A stretch of DNA of 64,000 nt, from contig NZ_CP072467.1 in NCBI RefSeq assembly GCF_018437505.1, forward strand, positions 1,860,001 to 1,924,000. Direction: 5' to 3'. The translations under genes were made by a program, and so were the position numbers. The stretch's first letter is position 1. Each line of letters begins with the position of its first letter. Below, piece after piece: positions 41,719-48,896 of the stretch. This DNA is from Spiractinospora alimapuensis (GTDB lineage Bacteria; Actinomycetota; Actinomycetes; Streptosporangiales; Streptosporangiaceae). The notes beneath the pieces are model-generated. The model saw only the letters and a program-made list of their open reading frames with translations, was not told where the DNA came from and did not search any database.

Positions 41719-42879
41719 GTGTTGACCTCCGCGCACAGCCTGCCGCGATCGACGGCGCTGGTGCGGCTCTTACTCCAGCTTCGGATCGCCCTGACAGCGA
41801 TGGCGGTGCTGTTACTGCTGTCCAACGGGCGACTCGACCTCACCGTCCTCCTCCTCGCGATCGCCTACGCGCTGTTGACGGCCTTGGTCGCGTGGCAGTG
41901 GCAGGTCGTCGCGCCGCAGATCCAGCACCACCCCGTACTCGTCACCAGCGACATCGCCTGTGCCTTCTTCATCCTGACTGTCGCCGGGCCGGCGGGCCCG
42001 TTCTTCTTCGCCACCGTCCTCACCTCCGCGGTCGCGGGGATCATCTTCGCGGTGCGCGGCGTGCTGCTGGTGGCGGCCTTCCAGGTCTTCTGCTACCTGG
42101 GGGCGCTCACCGCCCCGGGGGCCGCGCTGGGGTTCCAGGAGGTGGTGATCCACCCGCTGATGTACGTCGGGGCCGGGTATGTGGGGTTGCGACTCAGTCG
42201 GATCTTCGCCCGGTTGGCGGCCGAACAGGCGGGGCGACGCGACGCGGAACGCGCCGCCGCCGCTGCGGAGGAGCGGGCCCGGCTGGCGCGGGACATGCAC
42301 GACTCGGTGGCCAAGACCCTGCGTGGAACGGCGCTCGCCGCACAGGCCCTGCCGATCTGGCTCGCTCGGGACCCCCAGCGGGCGCGGGAGACGGCCCTCG
42401 AGGTCGCCCGGGCGGCGGACACCGCGGCGATGGAGGCGCGGCAGCTCTTGGAGGGCCTGCGCAGCGAGTCACCCGTACGGTTCGCGGACGCCGTCCGGGA
42501 CACCGCACAACGGTGGTCGCGCGAGACGGGTATCCCGGTGGAGACAGCCATCGAGGCCGAGGACGCCGATCCCGGGGGCATCGCCCGCTACGAGGCCCTC
42601 GCCATCCTGCGTGAGGCTCTCACCAACGTGGAACGTCACGCGGCCGCGGCACAGGTCCGGATCGCCCTACGTGGCGACGACGGGCACGCGGAACTGTCCG
42701 TCACCGACGACGGCCGCGGCTTCGGGTTCACGCACCCACCGGCGGGCCACTACGGGATCCGCGGTATGCGCGAACGGGCCGAGCACGCCGGCGCGGCCCT
42801 CACCATCGACTCCTCGCCCAACTCGGGAACCGTCGTCCGGTTACGGATCCCCCTGATGCTGCTCGAGGCCCCGCCATGA
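41719..42879 (+). CDS. Sensor histidine kinase (NarL/DesK-type)
   Basis: 386 residues. Residues 1-170 hold about six transmembrane helices without an obvious extracellular sensor loop; then a dimerisation/phosphoacceptor domain with LARDMHDSVAKTLRG (His about residue 194) and HATPase_c domain with ALTNVERHAAAA, DDGRGF, YGIRGMRERAEHAG and SGTVVRLRIP. Situated inside the Tad locus between tadC and the pilin gene and overlapping the response regulator (ATGA), so it likely senses membrane or envelope state and controls pilus expression (inference). Confidence 0.9.
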   Translation: MLTSAHSLPRSTALVRLLLQLRIALTAMAVLLLLSNGRLDLTVLLLAIAYALLTALVAWQWQVVAPQIQHHPVLVTSDIACAFFILTVAGPAGPFFFATVLTSAVAGIIFAVRGVLLVAAFQVFCYLGALTAPGAALGFQEVVIHPLMYVGAGYVGLRLSRIFARLAAEQAGRRDAERAAAAAEERARLARDMHDSVAKTLRGTALAAQALPIWLARDPQRARETALEVARAADTAAMEARQLLEGLRSESPVRFADAVRDTAQRWSRETGIPVETAIEAEDADPGGIARYEALAILREALTNVERHAAAAQVRIALRGDDGHAELSVTDDGRGFGFTHPPAGHYGIRGMRERAEHAGAALTIDSSPNSGTVVRLRIPLMLLEAPP

Positions 42880-43589
42880 CCGGCCAACCCCGCCCCCCGC
42901 CGCGGCCCCGCCGCGCTACGTCCCCCAACCCCGACCTACTGGATAACTCCCACATGACCGAGATCCGCATCCTCATCGCCGATGACAACCCCATCGTCCG
43001 CACCGGCCTGGTCACACTGCTCGAGGCGGAGGACCTCACCGTCGCTGGCGAGGCCCGGAACGGGCGAGAGGCCCTCGACCTCACCCGCAGGCTTCGGCCA
43101 GACGTCGTGTTGCTCGACATCAGAATGCCCCTGCTGGACGGACTGGCCGCGGTCGAGACCCTCAGCGCCCAGGCGACGGTGATCATGTTGACGAACAGTG
43201 ACAGTCCCGCGAACGTGCGGTCCTCGATCCGACGCGGCGCCGCTGGCTACCTGGTGCACGGCCAGTTCGACGCCGGCCAGCTCGCGAACGAGATCCGGTC
43301 GGCGGCCAACGGCAGCAGCACCCCCATGTCGGGCACGGCGGTCCGCGCCCTGATGGACACCACCCGTAGCGCCCCGACGGGCGTGGACCTGCTCCGGTTG
43401 ACCCGTCGGGAGCGGGAGGTGATGGAGCTGATGGCGCGCGGGCTCACCAACGGCGCGATCGCCAAGGAGCTCACCCTGTCGGAGAAGACGGTGAAGAACC
43501 ACGTGAACCACATGTACGCCAAACTCGGAGTCACCAAGCGGCCGGAGGCGATCGCACGGTGGAACGAGGCGCTCCAGGAGCAGGAGTGA
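42876..43589 (+). CDS. LuxR/NarL family response regulator
   Basis: 237 residues. Receiver domain with acidic pocket ILIADDN and phospho-acceptor Asp81 in VVLLDIRMP, then a Thr/Ser (TNSDSP) and Lys-less switch (GAAGYLVHGQFD rather than K), so switching may be atypical. LuxR HTH: LTRREREVMELMARGLTNGA, IAKELTLSEKTVKNHVNHMY. ATG 42876 overlaps the kinase stop; ATG 42954, where the receiver proper begins, is an alternative. Partner of the preceding kinase; adjacent to the pilin gene. Confidence 0.9.
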   Translation: MTGQPRPPPRPRRATSPNPDLLDNSHMTEIRILIADDNPIVRTGLVTLLEAEDLTVAGEARNGREALDLTRRLRPDVVLLDIRMPLLDGLAAVETLSAQATVIMLTNSDSPANVRSSIRRGAAGYLVHGQFDAGQLANEIRSAANGSSTPMSGTAVRALMDTTRSAPTGVDLLRLTRREREVMELMARGLTNGAIAKELTLSEKTVKNHVNHMYAKLGVTKRPEAIARWNEALQEQE

Positions 43590-43672
43590 CCCGTGTGACC
43601 AGCACGCGGCGGAGCGGGAGGGGCCCACACAAAGTTGGGACTGGTCGGCCCTTCTCGCCTCGCCCCCCGCTG

Positions 43673-43678
43673 TCTAGA
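43673..43678 (+). promoter_or_regulatory. Candidate -10 of the pilin promoter
   Basis: TAGATT between the response regulator and the pilin gene, about 60 bp before the pilin ATG, with TTCTCG 17 bp upstream as weak -35. Confidence 0.35.
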
Positions 43679-43733
43679 TTGTGAAACAACTCCGGAGACC
43701 ACCGATCACCTCTTCACCCCCAAGGGGGACGCC

Positions 43734-43985
43734 ATGGTCCGTCTGATCAACCGAGTCCGCCACCGTCAGGCCGGTCTGAGCGATGACCGCGGCGGCCCCA
43801 TGCTGGAGCTCGCGGTCGTATTCGGCATCGTCGCCATCATCGCGGTCGTGGTGATCTCGCTGGCGAGCGAGAGCCTGGCGCCGCAGGTGAGCCAGTACAT
43901 CCAAGGCCAAGTCAATGAAGCTCTGGGGGGCGAGGGCGGCGGCGCGGAGAACGACGGCGGCGGCACCGAGACGGTGAACGACTAG
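43734..43985 (+). CDS. flp: Flp-type major pilin precursor
   Basis: 83 residues. A 20-residue positively charged leader ends at DDRGGPMLELA: cleavage after Gly20 leaves Glu25 at +5, the class III/Flp prepilin rule. A single hydrophobic helix follows (VVFGIVAIIAVVVISLA), and a short Gly/Glu/Asn-rich exposed tail. Size matches Flp pilins, slightly longer because of the tail. AAGGGGGA lies five bases before the ATG. It sits after the two-component genes with its own likely promoter, consistent with a separately regulated major subunit. Confidence 0.87.
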   Translation: MVRLINRVRHRQAGLSDDRGGPMLELAVVFGIVAIIAVVVISLASESLAPQVSQYIQGQVNEALGGEGGGAENDGGGTETVND

Positions 43986-44017
43986 CCGACCCACTTCCCT
44001 CTCACCCCTGGAGCAGT

Positions 44018-45007
44018 ATGCGGCGAGCGCGCCCGATGCGGCGGGCCGAGGATCGGGGTCACGCCACGCTTTTCGTGATCCTCGGCCTGACGCTTGCGCT
44101 GCTCGCGCTCACGGTGTTGTTCATCCGGATCGGCGGCGCGCAGGACCAGCGGTCCCAGGCGCAGACCGCGGCCGACGCGGCGGCTCTGGCTGCCGTGAGC
44201 GACATCAAGGACCGTGCCGCGCAGCGCATCCTGGACTTCGGCTTCGCCAACGCCACCTACGACATGGCGGCCGGACGGGCCCAGGCGGAGGCGTACGCAC
44301 GCAGCAACAACGCGATCCTGGACGACATCCGGGCCAGCGATAACAGCTTCGGCAGTACCGGCCATGTGGTGCGGGTGGAGGTGCGCGGGGCACTGTGTCA
44401 ACGCGAGTTGGAGGAGGACCGGTCCCGGCACTGGTCCGACCTGGCATGCGACGGCACGGAGGAGGACGAGGACTTCAGCACCATCGAGGGCAACGCGGCG
44501 GCCATCGCCGAGGTGGACATGCCGCAGTGCTCGGGCAGCTTCTTCTCGGAGGGGGCCACCACCTGCGATGGCGTAACGATCTCCGATCTGGAGAGCGCGC
44601 GCGGCGTGATCGAGGTGCGCCTGGTGGAAGAGGAAGGACAGTATCTCTACACGGGCGTGAGCGGCGCTGGCGTGGGCGGTGACCTCGGTCCGGTGGATCC
44701 AGGATCGAACCGGGCGATCGCGCAGGACATGCTCGGGGACTACGGCTGGGGGCAGGACCAGTGGAGCTGCCTGGACAACCTGTGGGAGAACGAGAGCAAC
44801 TGGGACCACACCGCGGAGAACCCAAGCTCGGGAGCGTATGGGATTCCCCAGTCGCTACCCGCGGACAAGATGGCGAGTGCTGGCGATGACTGGCGTACGA
44901 ATCCCACCACCCAGATCACCTGGGGTCTCACCTACATCGAGGAGCGGTACGGGAGCCCGTGTGCGGCATGGGACTTCTGGCAGGCACAGTCTCCCCACTG
45001 GTACTAA
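44018..45007 (+). CDS. TadG-like (Rv3654c-type) pilus protein fused to a lysozyme-like transglycosylase domain
   Basis: 329 residues. N-terminal TadG-like segment: AEDRGHATLFVILGLTLAL (no Glu at +5 after Gly14), transmembrane helix, then QRSQAQTAADAAALAAVSD, typical of TadG-type proteins. A middle extracellular region has four or more cysteines. The last about 100 residues match the lysozyme-like/aggregation-promoting-factor domain: NLWENESNWDH with likely catalytic Glu259, NPSSGAYGIPQ, DDWRTNPTTQITWG, YGSPCAAW. It would cleave peptidoglycan next to the pilus. GGAG four bases before the ATG; 32 bp after the pilin gene. Confidence 0.88.
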   Translation: MRRARPMRRAEDRGHATLFVILGLTLALLALTVLFIRIGGAQDQRSQAQTAADAAALAAVSDIKDRAAQRILDFGFANATYDMAAGRAQAEAYARSNNAILDDIRASDNSFGSTGHVVRVEVRGALCQRELEEDRSRHWSDLACDGTEEDEDFSTIEGNAAAIAEVDMPQCSGSFFSEGATTCDGVTISDLESARGVIEVRLVEEEGQYLYTGVSGAGVGGDLGPVDPGSNRAIAQDMLGDYGWGQDQWSCLDNLWENESNWDHTAENPSSGAYGIPQSLPADKMASAGDDWRTNPTTQITWGLTYIEERYGSPCAAWDFWQAQSPHWY

Positions 45008-45053
45008 ACGGTTGCGGTTGTTCCGTTCTCCCACTCCAGAAATGGAGGCGTGA

Positions 45054-46079
45054 ATGCGCCAGGAATCCGCCATTTCGAACCTTCGATGGCTCGTGTCGGC
45101 GTGCACCCTCCTCATGGTGCTCACCGGTTGCGTTGCCACCGACGATGCGGAGCAGGGTGGGGGCCAGACGGAAGAGGGCGGTTCCCAGGGAGATGACAGT
45201 TCGTCCGCTGACGAACCGCTGGGCTCCTCAAGCGGTACCTCGACCGACGGAGGTGCCGATCTCGTATTTGAGATCACGGGCCTCGGACCTACGTCAGACG
45301 AATCCCTGCTGCTTGAGTTCAGCATCCAGAACAACTCTGACGACACTCTTCCCTTTCAGACCGCCCTTTCGGGAACAGAGACATCGGCCACACCCAATGC
45401 GGTAACACTGATCGACCCAAGCAATGCCCAACGGTACTTTCCCCAGGAATTCACCGATGGATCCTGCTTCTGCGCGAACTGGGACGACCAACCCAATTTA
45501 CGCCCTGGAGATTCGCTCGATATCTGGATCGTTTACCCAGAGCTCCAGGCGGATACGGACAACATGATCGTGGATATCCCCCAGTCGCCGCCAATCATTG
45601 ATATCCCCATAGGTAGCGAGACGACACCCCCAGATCAACCTTCGGGAGATCTGGCCGAACCAAAGGTTCTTGATCTGTACAACTTCGCGGACAATCTTGA
45701 CGATGGGACAAGTCGCAGTGAATCCGAGGAGGAGACCGCGATCATGCTTTCCACCGACGTTCTGTTCGAGACCGGGGAGTCAGCGCTGAGTGAGGATGCT
45801 GAGGGCGTCCTCGAAGAGGCGGGAATCGAGATCGACGACGCGAGTGGCGAACTGATCCAGATCGAAGGACATGCGGACGACACGGGCAGCGACGCCGTGA
45901 ACGATCCGCTGTCCCTTGATCGGGCGGAGGCAGTGCGTGACCATCTCGAAGGAATCGTAACTCGCTCCGATGTCGTCTTCGAAGCGGAGGGCTTCGGGTC
46001 AACAGACCCCATTGCCGACAATGAGTCCGAAGACGGGCGAGAAAAGAACCGCCGCGTCACCGTCACTTTCGCAAAATAG
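45054..46079 (+). CDS. OmpA-domain lipoprotein with a CxC middle domain
   Basis: 341 residues. Signal peptide and lipobox (MVLTGC, Cys about 26), Ser/Gly/Asp-rich linker, a beta-rich middle domain with RYFPQEF and SCFCANW, and a C-terminal OmpA/MotB-type peptidoglycan-binding domain (IEGHADDTGSDAVN, LSLDRAEAVRDHL, GREKNRRVTV). It would be lipid-anchored and hold peptidoglycan. GGAGG before the ATG. GC content falls from here to about 46600, unlike the neighbours. Placed 46 bp after the TadG-like gene and 8 bp before the next gene; likely a wall anchor for the pilus (inference). Confidence 0.87.
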   Translation: MRQESAISNLRWLVSACTLLMVLTGCVATDDAEQGGGQTEEGGSQGDDSSSADEPLGSSSGTSTDGGADLVFEITGLGPTSDESLLLEFSIQNNSDDTLPFQTALSGTETSATPNAVTLIDPSNAQRYFPQEFTDGSCFCANWDDQPNLRPGDSLDIWIVYPELQADTDNMIVDIPQSPPIIDIPIGSETTPPDQPSGDLAEPKVLDLYNFADNLDDGTSRSESEEETAIMLSTDVLFETGESALSEDAEGVLEEAGIEIDDASGELIQIEGHADDTGSDAVNDPLSLDRAEAVRDHLEGIVTRSDVVFEAEGFGSTDPIADNESEDGREKNRRVTVTFAK

Positions 46080-46087
46080 GAGCCACC

Positions 46088-46621
46088 ATGCACCTCCGCC
46101 TCTTTTCGAAGGTGATCGCAGTCGCTACCGGAATCCTCTTGCTCACATCCTCTCCCGCCGGAGCAGCACCGATCCCGACACAACCAAACTTGGACGAAAA
46201 CACTCTTGCCGAGGGAGCAAGCGATTCCTCGACCACCCAAGGAGGAACAGCGAAGGTCAACGCCCTCGATCGAACCGACAACGGAGTCACCGCCCTCGCA
46301 TGGACTCTGGTGAACGAGGGAAACGATACTATTTCAATCCAGGCCAACGTAGTCGGCAACACATACCTCTATCGAGGCTGGGCGTTCAGCGGCGTTACCC
46401 TTCTCGATCAAGAAGACCAAGTGCGCTATCACCCGTTGATGGACGATGATGGCGGTTGCCTATGCTCAGCGGGCGAAGGAGTTCCGCCTGAGTTCGTGAC
46501 CATCGTCGGAGCGAACCGGCACGCTACCTACTCCTCGATGTTCCAGCTCCCCGAGGATGTGGACGCGGTGACCGTTGAGATCCCGGGCTTTGAGCCGATT
46601 GAGGACGTTCCGGTCAGCTAA
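46088..46621 (+). CDS. Secreted protein related to the middle domain of the OmpA-domain lipoprotein
   Basis: 177 residues with a signal peptide (VIAVATGILLLTSSPAGAA). The rest aligns by eye with the preceding protein's middle domain: VTLLDQEDQVRYHP against VTLIDPSNAQRYFP; DGGCLCSAG against DGSCFCANW; endings IEDVPV and IIDIPI. It lacks a lipobox and the OmpA domain. AGGAG five bases before the ATG and 8-bp gap imply co-translation. Family unknown to me; the CxC could be a disulfide or metal site. Its end overlaps the convergent gene by four bases. Confidence 0.83.
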   Translation: MHLRLFSKVIAVATGILLLTSSPAGAAPIPTQPNLDENTLAEGASDSSTTQGGTAKVNALDRTDNGVTALAWTLVNEGNDTISIQANVVGNTYLYRGWAFSGVTLLDQEDQVRYHPLMDDDGGCLCSAGEGVPPEFVTIVGANRHATYSSMFQLPEDVDAVTVEIPGFEPIEDVPVS

Positions 46622-47010
46622 GCGTCGAGCACGGGCCACAGGATGAGGAGTTCTCCGTCGATGAGGAGCTCCATCCGACCGCTTGCCCACCGTGAGGGCG
46701 CGCTGGCGTGGCTGAACAGGCGCACGAGGCCGGTGTGCGACACCACGATGATGCTGCTCCGGGGCAGTCGGAACACGCCGTCGACGTCTTCACACATCGC
46801 CAAGAGGCGTGGGCTCGCCACACCGTAGAGCAGCCGCCCTGGCGCCGGAAGACGCTCGCCTTCTCCCCACTCGTATCCCACGACGTTGCGGTGATAGCCC
46901 CTGTGCCCCTTCGGCAGCGCACAGCCGTGTCGATCATCGGAACCCTCCCACCCTGGCCGCGCCGCCCGACACTCCCGCTCCCCTGACGGTCCTACGATGG
47001 TCATCGTCAT
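46618..47010 (-). CDS. Small protein with CxLPxGHRxxH zinc-knuckle-like motif
   Basis: 130 residues. Cys14 and then CALPKGHRGYH (Cys30, His36, His40) suggest a metal-binding knuckle. The remainder is beta-rich with hydrophobic strands (SIIVVSHTGLVRLF, MELLIDGELLILWPVL). ATG 47010 is preferred (AAGGGAG five bases upstream). Divergent from a small GntR regulator that starts 150 bp away. The same motif with the same spacing recurs in the 54654-55355 protein, also near a small GntR gene. Function unknown. Confidence 0.75.
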   Translation of the reverse strand: MTMTIVGPSGERECRAARPGWEGSDDRHGCALPKGHRGYHRNVVGYEWGEGERLPAPGRLLYGVASPRLLAMCEDVDGVFRLPRSSIIVVSHTGLVRLFSHASAPSRWASGRMELLIDGELLILWPVLDA

Positions 47011-47160
47011 CAGCTCCCTTGGATAGCTGGTGGCCGCGCCGCGGGAGTCTTCACCGACTCGCCGCGGTCTCTTTGTTTCGACTATACGCAACCTGTATCG
47101 ACCTGTCACGTGCCATGTCGTACTGACGAGCATAATTGCAGGTCAACTAGGGTCGTCACT

Positions 47161-47445
47161 ATGAGAATCGATCTCGACGGCCCGGAACCCATGTACCGAC
47201 AGATCGCCGTCCTGATCTCGATGGAAATCGAGAAGGGTGACTATCCACCAAATCGCCCAGTTCCCTCCGAAGCGGAACTTTGCGATCGATTCAGCGTCTC
47301 CCGTCGCACCGCACGCTCGGCCTACGACCTCCTCGCGGAACACGGCTGGATTGTCCGCGCCCCAGGAAAGGGAACTTACGCCGCCGCCACCCCAGGAACT
47401 CCCCTCGGGAACCAACCCCCCACCCCTCACGACAGCCAAGGCTGA
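47161..47445 (+). CDS. Small GntR-type regulator (wHTH only)
   Basis: 94 residues: only the GntR winged helix, PMYRQIAVLISMEIEKGDY, VPSEAELCDRFSVSRRTARS, WIVRAPGKGTYAA, without the usual effector domain (YtrA-like or orphan DNA-binding type). ATG 47161 lies seven bases after TAGGGT, so leaderless. Divergent from the CxLPxGHRxxH protein, which it may control. Short enough to depend on dimerisation through another element. Confidence 0.87.
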   Translation: MRIDLDGPEPMYRQIAVLISMEIEKGDYPPNRPVPSEAELCDRFSVSRRTARSAYDLLAEHGWIVRAPGKGTYAAATPGTPLGNQPPTPHDSQG

Positions 47446-47453
47446 ACCTAATA

Positions 47454-47493
47454 TCAATACATGCTACGGTGAATCCAGTTAGCAGTGTATTGA
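47454..47493. promoter_or_regulatory. Long inverted repeat upstream of the methyltransferase-like gene
   Basis: TCAATACATGCTA (47454-47466) and TAGCAGTGTATTGA (47480-47493): complementary arms with one extra base, centre 13 bp. It begins nine bases after the GntR stop and ends 16 bases before the next ATG, so it could be a GntR operator or an mRNA hairpin. Confidence 0.6.
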
Positions 47494-47508
47494 TTGTGGA
47501 GGCTGTTC

Positions 47509-48117
47509 ATGGCCGTCGTCGCGCTCGTGCTCTACCTCGTCGGCGTGTTCGTGGCCTTCGGGCTGAAGTCCTACTTCGCCTGGCGTCGAACTGGGGACAC
47601 GGGGTTCCGCCGTCCACAGGCAGCCGCGTTCACCGGCGCGTGGTGGGGGTACCGGCTCTTCGTTCTCGCGCTGCTGATCTCGCTCATGGCCCCGGTCCTC
47701 GGCGTCGCGGGGCTCTGGCAGATTCCCGTCACGGTGGAAGTGGCAGGCGCGGGGATCGTCGTGATGGCCGTTGGTCTGGTGTTCACGCTGATGTCGCAGA
47801 CGGCGATGGGGACCTCGTGGCGGATCGGGGTGGACTCGAGTGAGACCACGGACCTCGTCACCTCGGGTGTCTTCGGCGTCGTCCGCAATCCCGTGTTCAC
47901 CGGGATGGGGGTCGTGCTCGTTGGCCTGGTGGCCGTGGTCCCCTCCCCCGTGGCGGCACTGGCGCTCGTCAGCTACGCTCTCGCGGTGCAGCTACAGGTC
48001 CGCGCGGTGGAGGAGCCCTACCTGCTCGCCACCCACCCCGAGGACTACGGGCGCTATGCCGCCCAGGTCGGACGCTTCGTTCCCGGACTGGGGCGCGTCA
48101 CCCGCGTCGGCGGGTAG
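47509..48117 (+). CDS. Isoprenylcysteine carboxyl methyltransferase-like membrane protein
   Basis: 202 residues with about five transmembrane helices. The ICMT-type SAM-binding C-terminal region is evident: GVVRNPVFTGMGVVLVG and EEPYLLATHPEDYGRYAAQVG-like sequence (HPEDY...VGRFVPGLG). Bacterial members methylate small lipids or isoprenoid-like substrates, or are uncharacterised. ATG 47509 with GGAGG six bases upstream; a GTG at 47494 is discarded. Convergent with the SDR gene. Confidence 0.88.
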   Translation: MAVVALVLYLVGVFVAFGLKSYFAWRRTGDTGFRRPQAAAFTGAWWGYRLFVLALLISLMAPVLGVAGLWQIPVTVEVAGAGIVVMAVGLVFTLMSQTAMGTSWRIGVDSSETTDLVTSGVFGVVRNPVFTGMGVVLVGLVAVVPSPVAALALVSYALAVQLQVRAVEEPYLLATHPEDYGRYAAQVGRFVPGLGRVTRVGG

Positions 48118-48128
48118 CCGCCACGGTG

Positions 48129-48896
48129 TCAGGCGCGCCACTGACGGTCCCCGAGCAGCGCGGCTTCGGAGCCACCGTCGGCGAAGATCACCTGACCGGT
48201 GACGAAGTGGTTCTCCGGGCCGGCCAGCCAGCGGATGAGGTGGGCCACCCATTCCGGACGCCCCGGGAATCCACCGAGGGGTTGGGGTGCGGCTGACTCG
48301 ATGGCGGTGCGCACGGAGTCGTCGTCGAGGATCCAGGCGGCGGCGGGCGTGTCGACGACGCCGGGGGCGACCGCGTTCAGGGGAATGCCGACACCCGCCC
48401 ATCGCGGAGTCGGGGCGGTCCTGCGGATCCAGCCGTTCAACGCGCGCTTGGCGATGCCGTAGACGGCCTCTTCCAGTGCCGCATCACCTGCGACCAGGGC
48501 GGTCGCGGCGTCCTCGTCGCCGGCGGCACAGGCCGTAAGGACCCTCTCGTCGGCCGGTGCCAGCGATGACGTCGAGGACACTGCCACGGCCCGTGGAGCG
48601 TCGGCGCGCGCCAGGAGGGGACGCAGTCCCTCGAGGGTCGCGACCGTGCCGAAGTAGTTCGTCTCCAGCAACCGGGTCTGGCCGCCGCCGGCGATCGCCA
48701 GCACGGCGTCGATGCGCCCCCACTTCGCCACCTGTTCGACCAGCGACTCGCGTCCGCTGGGCGAGGAGAGGTCGGCGATCACGTCGGCGTCGCGTAGGTC
48801 GCAGCCGATGACCTCCGCGCCGAGGTCGCGAAGGACCTGAGCCGTACAGGCCCCGATGCCCGAGGCCGAACCCGTGACGACGTACCTGCGCTCCAT
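48129..48896 (-). CDS. Short-chain dehydrogenase/reductase
   Basis: 255 residues, NAD(P)-dependent. Cofactor motif VTGSASGIGACTAQVL, D at the end of strand 2 (GCDLRDADVIADL), catalytic Ser in VAVSSTSSLAP and YGIAKRAL (YxxxK). A loop of about 35 residues between Ser and Tyr is longer than usual and fits the 3-alpha-hydroxysteroid dehydrogenase-like subgroup. Its start overlaps the stop of the membrane-protein gene (TGATG), so both form one operon under the TetR operators upstream. Confidence 0.92.
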   Translation of the reverse strand: MERRYVVTGSASGIGACTAQVLRDLGAEVIGCDLRDADVIADLSSPSGRESLVEQVAKWGRIDAVLAIAGGGQTRLLETNYFGTVATLEGLRPLLARADAPRAVAVSSTSSLAPADERVLTACAAGDEDAATALVAGDAALEEAVYGIAKRALNGWIRRTAPTPRWAGVGIPLNAVAPGVVDTPAAAWILDDDSVRTAIESAAPQPLGGFPGRPEWVAHLIRWLAGPENHFVTGQVIFADGGSEAALLGDRQWRA

